The notes under the pieces were generated by a model, which was not told where the DNA came from, ran no database searches, and saw nothing but the letters and a program-made list of their open reading frames with translations. Of a DNA stretch of 64,000 nt, positions 58,758 through 64,000 are shown piece after piece. The position numbers and the translations under genes were made by a program. Origin of the DNA: Tubulanus polymorphus (lineage: Eukaryota; Nemertea; Palaeonemertea; Tubulaniformes; Tubulanidae); assembly GCF_964204645.1 (NCBI RefSeq), contig NC_134030.1, forward strand, positions 16,127,110-16,191,109. Direction: 5' to 3'. How positions within the stretch are numbered: the stretch's first letter is position 1; every line of letters begins with the position of its first letter.

Positions 58758-59839
58758 TTATTCTTTTAATTTTACTAGATAAAATCCATTCATTAAATTT
58801 ATCATCGTATCCTTTATATTTCACCAAAGAATACTTTTTTCCTTTATGAGTTTTTGTTTTCAATACTTTTTCTATTTTGTATTCTATTTCATCTGGGTTT
58901 GGTACAAGTGATAATTCTTGTTCATAGAAATAACTTATATTTCTTCATCTTTTATAACTTCTAATTTATAAACAAATGGTTTAGTTAATATTATCTTTTT
59001 AATTTTAAATATTTCTTCAGTAAAATTTGGAGTATAACCTTTATAAAATGTTTTCTATATTTAGATATTCTAACGTGTTGTCCAATTTTAAATCTAGGTT
59101 CACCGAAATCATGTGTAACAAACGCACCATATAAATTATTCCAAACTATTTCTGAATTATCTTCTTTTCTAGCTTGTATAGGTTTCATATTTATAGAACT
59201 ATGTTTAGAATTATAATAACCTTTCACTAAATCATCTAATACATCGATATATTCATATGTTTCATTAGCAGTAAAATATTTCCACATTCTAGTTTTCAAT
59301 GTTTTATTAAATCTTTCTATAATAGATGCTTTTTTATCTGAACGTGTTGAAAAATAATCTACATCGTTATCAGATAATAGTTTTTTAAAATGTTTATTAT
59401 AAAATTCCTTATCTTCATCAAATTGTATCTTATCTGGAATAGCTTCTTTAAATATTGATTTAAAAGCATTTGTCACTTCTATACCAGTTTTATTTTTGAT
59501 TGGAATTGACCATGCGTATCTACTGAATATGTCTATAACATTCAGTATCCAGAAATATCCTTTGTTGTATTCCTCTAAATTCTTTATGTCAATTAAATCT
59601 GCTTGCCATTGTTGATCGATATATGAAACCATAACTTTTCTTGTTAAATAAGTTTTATCCATTTTCTTGTGGATTTGATAGGTTGGTTGATTTTGTAACC
59701 ATGATTTTAATTCACTATATTTTATATTACCATTTTCTTTATCAGATTTAATTTTATTCCATAATTCTGAAACGCTAGAATATGATACTTCACTTTCTGG
59801 GTTGTAATATAAATCTCTTAAATACTGTTCTTTTTTCAT
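58750..59839 (-). pseudogene. DDE integrase with chromodomain (copy B), frameshifted
   Basis: The catalytic core up to about residue 265 is open with all three acidic residues (QADLIDI; QFDEDKEFYN; SIIERFNKT). The first glycine after the second Asp of copy A is Asp here. Frame breaks near 59053 and 58940 separate the core from the C-terminal chromodomain. The last bases overlap the ATPase start as in copy A. Confidence 0.88.
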
Positions 59840-59853
59840 CTTCTTTTAATCCA

Positions 59854-60216
59854 TTAATAATAATTTAGAATAGTTTCAATGAATTTATGATTTGACTTAT
59901 TTTCTGGTATAATAGGTTTATTATCATTGGAATCATTATTGTTATAATCAGATATATACTTAACTTTATATATTACACCAGAGAATATAATAACTGTTAC
60001 TAATCCAATTGTAATATATAATTTATTATTTCTTCCACTATTAGATGAATTAGATGGATTATCATTTGAATCAACATCAGGTAAAGTTTGTGACTCATTT
60101 ATATCAGTTAATTTCTTTTTCTTAGCTTTTTTCAATTCTGCAGATCTTTTACCTAATTCTCTTGCCCATTTAATTTGTTTCTCGGATCTAGGCTTCTTCT
60201 TGACATCATCACTCAT
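59854..60216 (-). CDS. Small basic single-pass membrane protein (copy B)
   Basis: 120 residues, open. Basic N-terminus (KKKPRSEKQIKWARELGKRS), Ser/Asn-rich linker and one membrane segment (LYITIGLVTVIIFSGVIY). It is longer at the C-terminus than copy A (ends KSNHKFIETILNYY) because the copy A stop is read through here. The start overlaps the preceding gene by eight bases. Confidence 0.7.
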   Translation of the reverse strand: MSDDVKKKPRSEKQIKWARELGKRSAELKKAKKKKLTDINESQTLPDVDSNDNPSNSSNSGRNNKLYITIGLVTVIIFSGVIYKVKYISDYNNNDSNDNKPIIPENKSNHKFIETILNYY

Positions 60217-60820
60217 TAATTTTAGTTAATTTTTGTTCTGGTTCATTTTCTGTTTCACCGTTTGGTTGTCGTGCGGCGCCATCTGTTTCGTTCTTACCTG
60301 ATTTATATTCCATAGGGTTGATATTCGAAAATGTTATGACACCAGTAGAAATTAATGTCATAACCGATCCTAATTGGAATGAAGTATACCCAACCCATTT
60401 TTGTAATTCAGTCATAACTAAATAATCATTTTTCAAATCAGTATATAATTTATTTTCATCATCAATTGATATTAATCGGTTACATAACAGGTAACATTTG
60501 ACAATACCATCTGAAATAAAATCATTAATTCTAGCTAATCTAGCTTCTCCATAAATCTTAAAATATTTTATTACTTTATCTGGTTTCATAGAGTCTAGTT
60601 CTTGAAAAGTAATGGTCTTAGTTAAAAATTGTTTACATTTACCACTAGCAATAAGTAACTCAAGATGGTGTTTACAATATAAATAGTATTCATAATCTAT
60701 ATTGTTATTAACTTCAATATTATTTTCAATTTTGGTTGGAATATCCTTATTATCACTAATACCTAAATCATCTAATGTTTTTTCAATATCGGCAATATTC
60801 TTACTCGATTTCTTTGACAT
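60209..60820 (-). CDS. Conserved element protein of ~200 aa (copy B), intact
   Basis: 203 residues starting MSKKSSKNIADIEK. It includes YYLYCKHHLELLI, KPDKVIKYFKIY and the hydrophobic FQLGSVMTLISTGVITF near the C-terminus. It confirms that the copy A gene starts at 20871 and is frameshifted there. No family recognised. It is the first gene after the spliced-leader region, so likely the first cistron of the integrase block. Confidence 0.7.
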   Translation of the reverse strand: MSKKSSKNIADIEKTLDDLGISDNKDIPTKIENNIEVNNNIDYEYYLYCKHHLELLIASGKCKQFLTKTITFQELDSMKPDKVIKYFKIYGEARLARINDFISDGIVKCYLLCNRLISIDDENKLYTDLKNDYLVMTELQKWVGYTSFQLGSVMTLISTGVITFSNINPMEYKSGKNETDGAARQPNGETENEPEQKLTKINE

Positions 60821-61950
60821 TTATATTAGAGGCAAAAGCTAAAAAAATATTACTAGTATGATACTAGTATCTCTTTGGGCTAATACTAACTTGATTAGGT
60901 TACTAAAAGTTAAAGAATTTTTTATTTGAATCTATTAAAAATATAAACTATTCTCTTTTTGAAAAGAATTGCAAAAGAAAATATTAAAAATATAATAGAA
61001 TTAACTAGCTAGTTGAAGTTATTGTTTTTTAATATTTTTTATTTAAATTAGGATTTAATATCTCACTACTATTGTCTATCTATAGGAGCGGTAACTATTA
61101 CTGTCCAGATAAGTCATTTCGGATCCTCGATAATAAATCCTCAAACTGAAAATAAATTCAAAGAAACGACTGGTGGAATTACTATTTCATAAACACATAT
61201 ATTTTATTCTACAATCATTATCGATTTCCACATTCCAAGCCGCTCAGGAGCCGAGCGGTAAGGTATGCGTGGAATGCAGGAATCAATAAAGTATAATACA
61301 ACATCTGTCACTGCGACATTAACAACAGCTGAATGACGCAATTGAAATTCCGGCAAACGTAATGCATTGAAAGCCTATACAGTAAGGCTAAACTGCTACA
61401 GTTTCATGAGTTGAAATATCCATAATTTCTGATTCCACATCCTCCTATCTTCACTTTCTTGGTTTAAATAGCAATGGTCTTCTTGTTACGCGTAGCATTT
61501 TGTTATCTAAAAGATAAATATCTAGCGTAGAATAAAACTAACTTGAAGTTGTAGTTTTCAAATAAGATTAATACACTTAAACATGTTTAACGTTTCCCGA
61601 CGCTTTAATAACAACAAAAACAGTACTTACATTTATAACTATAAACTCCTAATTGTGTTTCTAGAGAAAAATCTTATACGTTCTATATATTCCGTCTGTT
61701 CAGTTCGGGTGTTGTAATGCGACTGCGCTCAATATACCCAGGCCCTGTCTGTCTAAGCAACAGATGTTCCTTTGTGATGTAATTGATTAATCCTTTTCAA
61801 CTGAAATAGCACATTCGATCAAATGAGGTACACCCCATTCAACTGAATATAAAATGTGGCACAGATGTTTTTCGTAAACAACCTACAGCTAACCTAATAC
61901 AATTGCATATAGGCGGTTTGACATAGATCGAGAGTAACCGGTTTTCTAAG
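60821..61950 (-). promoter_or_regulatory. Conserved leader region with a probable 5'-UTR intron (copy B)
   Basis: Counterpart of 19676-20870. On the minus strand the donor GTAAGT is at 61630-61625 and the acceptor (TTTATTTTCAG) ends at 61146, a 485-nt intron-like segment. The conserved 70-nt block follows at 61130-61060. The 44-bp duplication of copy A is single here. Confidence 0.5.
61060..61130 (-). promoter_or_regulatory. 72-nt conserved noncoding block (copy B)
   Basis: Inverse of the 20531-20602 block, with only a few differences, placed right after the intron-like acceptor. Confidence 0.6.
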
Positions 61951-61953
61951 CGC

Positions 61954-63065
61954 TTAAGCTTCAACGTATTTTTCATAATGTGTTGAATTCCATAATTCAA
62001 CAAATGTCTTTGCTTTATCCAGTCGATCTAAATATAACTGTAAATCTAGTTTATTAGATTTAATTATGTTTTCCTTCTTTTCTAAAGGTCTTAAATTTCT
62101 CCAGCTCCATATTAGCTTCTTATTATAATCATCACTCATATCAAATTTAGAAATCGGCAACACATGATTGTCACGACCTTGCATTCATAACTTCATATAT
62201 TCATGCATTCTGCATGCATTCATAACTTCATATATTCATGCAGTCTGCATGCATGCATAGCTTATAGCTAGCTGTGTGTTTGTTGGGATCGGCGCACCTT
62301 TCTCAATGTGACCATTCAACCCTAGCGGTCAATTCTATATAAGATTTGGTTTAAGCGTCATTTCACTAGACACGACAAACCCGTCCAGCTGTTAGGACAC
62401 CGTATTGGGTGTAGTATAGTAACACATGTATGCTGTTCACGGGGTAAGTTAAACTATTCTAATATTCATTCTTAATAATCATTCCAAGCAAATTGCTTAA
62501 TAGATAAACCATTGTATTGTTCTATCTTCGGATAAATCTTTGTATTATAATCAAATAACATTACAATTGAGACGCACGTTTGGTTTGCAGGGTTTATGAC
62601 CCTTATAAATGTCGTAACAATAATTGTTGTTGTCTTTTAGTTTGTGAATTATATCCACTCAGATACGTCAAGTGAGTGCGTGTCTCGAAACCTCCCGTAC
62701 TCAAGCTACGTCAGTTAGTGCGGTTAACGTCTGAGCGCCTGATATTTCAGTTACTAACGGACGGTCGTCAACATTCGCAATATCCTGGGAGACTCGTCAT
62801 ACGTTGATCAGTGTGCACCCATCAAGGTCACGTCTCACTCGGATACCACCACGGCTCACTACTGGAGAAGTGTGATCAAACTCTAACTCTAACTCCATTC
62901 TAATTAACTATAGAAGTTACGTTGGAATAAATTTGTAATTCGTTTTGTTTTAATTTAAGAATTCTTGTCGTCCGTTGTTGATTCTCTGCTATCGGATATC
63001 CTATTGGGGTTTTCCACGGACCCTCGTGACAATGATCAATATGAAAGTATTCAACATAATTATTT
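61954..63065 (-). pseudogene. HNH endonuclease (copy B), split by a solo LTR and 5'-truncated
   Basis: The C-terminal part (62168-61954) has HVLPISKFDM and NLRPLEKKENIIKSNK, reading on to VELWNSTH without the copy A frameshift. The LTR sits inside the HNH motif, between the codons of its two His residues. Beyond the LTR about 30 more bases match copy A before homology stops near 63065, so the N-terminal zinc region is missing. Confidence 0.75.
62169..63031. mobile_element. Solo LTR (863 bp) with 5-bp target duplication ATGAT
   Basis: Begins TGTCACGACC and ends CCTCGTGACA, with TGTCACGA/TCGTGACA inverted ends, flanked by ATGAT on both sides (62164-62168 and 63032-63036). Copy A gives the empty site with a single ATGAT. 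A TATATAAGA-type promoter word lies near 62336. No internal retrotransposon sequence remains, so it arose by LTR-LTR recombination. Near its start TTCATAACTTCATATATTCATGCA is tandemly repeated. Confidence 0.9.
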
Positions 63066-63117
63066 AAGTAATTAGAAGATGGCGTTTTCAGATCAGAGGA
63101 CGAGAGGACGAGACACC

Positions 63118-63175
63118 ACTCATCACCACAAGTAATTTTTTTTCCTACTCATCACCACAAGTAATTTTTTTTCCT
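63118..63175 (+). repeat. Tandem duplication of a T-run start block (2 x 29 bp)
   Basis: ACTCATCACCACAAGTAATT followed by TTTTTTCCT occurs twice in direct succession just before the ATG at 63181. Each unit contains the TAATTTTTTT word found ahead of virion-type genes, so the promoter-like block itself has been doubled. Confidence 0.8.
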
Positions 63176-63180
63176 AATAA

Positions 63181-63507
63181 ATGGGAGATAGAAAAGCATT
63201 CTTAGCAACAATAAATAACAGAATAAAACCAGCAAAAAAACAATTTGAAATAAAAAAGTTAGTTGATGTTACAAAAGAAATTGAACATAAAATATTGAAA
63301 TTAGAAAAGATAAAAACTAAATATGGAGAGAAAGTATCAGCTAATTTAAGTTACTGTAATGTTAGTACATCGCGAGAATTTAAAGTGTTTTTACCCGATA
63401 AATGGGTTTCATTGAGTATGGAGGAATTGAAAGATTTAGTAGGATTTAAAATAATATATCATGGGAAAAATGAAGACGGTCATCATGATTTAGAAATTGT
63501 TGATTAA
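63181..63507 (+). CDS. Small polymerase-side protein (fragment D), intact
   Basis: 108 residues, complete. Diverged relative of 50026-50379: KKLVDVTKEIEHKIL replaces the tract before KIKTKYGEKVSANL, then EFKVFLPDKWVSLSMEELKDLVG and a C-terminal GHHDLEIVD. It has a doubled T-run start block. The divergence shows D is from a different lineage, not a third copy of A/B. Function unknown; a beta-rich nucleic-acid-binding protein is a guess. Confidence 0.7.
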   Translation: MGDRKAFLATINNRIKPAKKQFEIKKLVDVTKEIEHKILKLEKIKTKYGEKVSANLSYCNVSTSREFKVFLPDKWVSLSMEELKDLVGFKIIYHGKNEDGHHDLEIVD

Positions 63508-63534
63508 ATAAGAAATAAAAATAATGAATATCTA

Positions 63535-63600
63535 GAATCCGAAATGACTTATCTGGACAATTTAATTGCTCCTCATAGATAGACAAAAGTAGTGAGATAT
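63535..63600 (+). promoter_or_regulatory. Conserved noncoding block (fragment D)
   Basis: TCTAGAATCCGAAATGACTT through AGTAGTGAGAT, a shorter version of the block at 20531-20602. Here it does not lead into a plus-strand gene; the next gene is on the minus strand. Confidence 0.55.
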
Positions 63601-63657
63601 TCAATTAATATTCAATTAATTAAAAAAATTATTTTTTTTTGCTTTTTTTCTTAAATA

Positions 63658-63993
63658 TTAATCCATTTTTTTTATTATTAATTTTGGAATTTCAGAAGTA
63701 CTTTCATTTTTGATAGCAGTTGGTTCAGAATTACTAATATCATGAATTTTATTTGATTTCTTATACCAATTACACCCAATCAAAATAAATACAATTACAA
63801 ATCCAACTGTAAAATATAAATATTTATCAAATATTCTACTATCAGAAGGAGTAGAAATAACAATATTTTCACCATTTTTATTAACATTTTTATTACTTAT
63901 TTTTTCTTTTACAGCTTTTTTATATTCTTGTGATTTAATTCCTAATTGTCGAGACCATTCAATTTGTTTCTGAGTTCTCGGTTTTTTCTTCAC
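63658..63993 (-). CDS. Small basic single-pass membrane protein (fragment D), possibly incomplete
   Basis: 111 residues from near the window end: KKKPRTQKQIEWSRQLGIKS, linker, one membrane segment (YLYFTVGFVIVFILIGCNWY) and a short tail. Diverged relative of 21465-21776. The true start may lie beyond the window, since the other copies begin a few residues earlier. Confidence 0.65.
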   Translation of the reverse strand: MKKKPRTQKQIEWSRQLGIKSQEYKKAVKEKISNKNVNKNGENIVISTPSDSRIFDKYLYFTVGFVIVFILIGCNWYKKSNKIHDISNSEPTAIKNESTSEIPKLIIKKMD

Positions 63994-64000
63994 AGTTAAT

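Larger units (their letters stand above)
45422..63065 (+). mobile_element. Polinton/Maverick-like element, copy B (with polymerase; far end lost)
   Basis: It opens AGTAATAGGGATAATGGGC at 45422 and carries the polymerase, capsid-type and zinc-finger genes on the plus strand, then ATPase, integrase, two small genes and HNH on the minus strand. A solo LTR (62169-63031) splits HNH. Homology to copy A ends near 63065 within HNH, where fragment D sequence begins. Without the LTR it is about 16.8 kb. Almost every gene carries at least one stop or frameshift. Confidence 0.88.
63118..64000. mobile_element. Polinton-like fragment D, third arrangement, runs off the window
   Basis: Holds a plus-strand relative of the polymerase-side small gene, the 70-nt conserved block, and a minus-strand relative of the small basic membrane-protein gene. 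These are far apart in A and B, so D has another gene order or is a rearranged remnant. No terminus is visible between copy B and D. Confidence 0.6.

Overview
The window looks like nuclear DNA from a marine invertebrate. The evidence is spliced genes with GT-AG introns, a tRNA-derived SINE, and several eukaryotic transposon classes (LINE, Penelope, BEL/Pao, LTR, hAT-like and foldback MITEs). I cannot name the species. No rRNA gene, CRISPR array or bacterial operon is visible.

Layout. Positions 1-5.7 kb hold an eight-exon HMGXB3-like gene on the minus strand with a Josephin-like protease C-terminus; all seven splice junctions keep the frame. From 5.7 to 10.2 kb there is a SINE, a 59-bp minisatellite, smaller tandem arrays and a MITE. 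A spliced DUF3987-like gene on the minus strand lies at 10.2-11.9 kb. Positions 12.1-16.1 kb hold foldback elements, one split by a hAT-like insertion, and a 49-bp minisatellite. A decayed BEL/Pao pol follows at 16.2-17.3 kb.

The main content is 18.4-64 kb: a nest of very AT-rich, virus-like Maverick/Polinton-type elements. Copy A (18400-37620) and copy B (45422-63065) are close relatives in opposite orientation. They share a gene set: HNH endonuclease, two small membrane-type genes, DDE integrase with chromodomain, packaging-type ATPase, three-finger zinc protein, a capsid-type protein, a coiled-coil/membrane protein, a large structural-type protein, four small proteins (three with predicted membrane segments), a penton-like protein and a small protein at the polymerase end. 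Only copy B keeps the protein-primed family B DNA polymerase, and it is inactivated many times. C (43599-44515) is an element end with a different first gene. D (63118-64000) is a third arrangement running off the window.

The elements have features a plain gene list misses. Their ends are long palindromes starting AGTAATAGGG. The virion-type genes share a TAATTTTTT...ATAAATG start block whose TAA is usually the stop of the gene before. A palindromic hairpin sits between the two convergent gene blocks. A conserved GT-AG intron-like segment sits ahead of the integrase block. No adenovirus-type protease was recognised.

Later insertions cut these elements. A 5.7-kb LINE splits the large structural gene of copy A, and a solo LTR with a 5-bp target duplication splits the HNH gene of copy B. 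An LTR-retrotransposon start abuts the broken end of A, and a truncated Penelope element with inverted repeats lies between A and C. Both copies carry different inactivating changes, so they read as old integrated copies. Family names come from motif recognition by eye; no database search was run.
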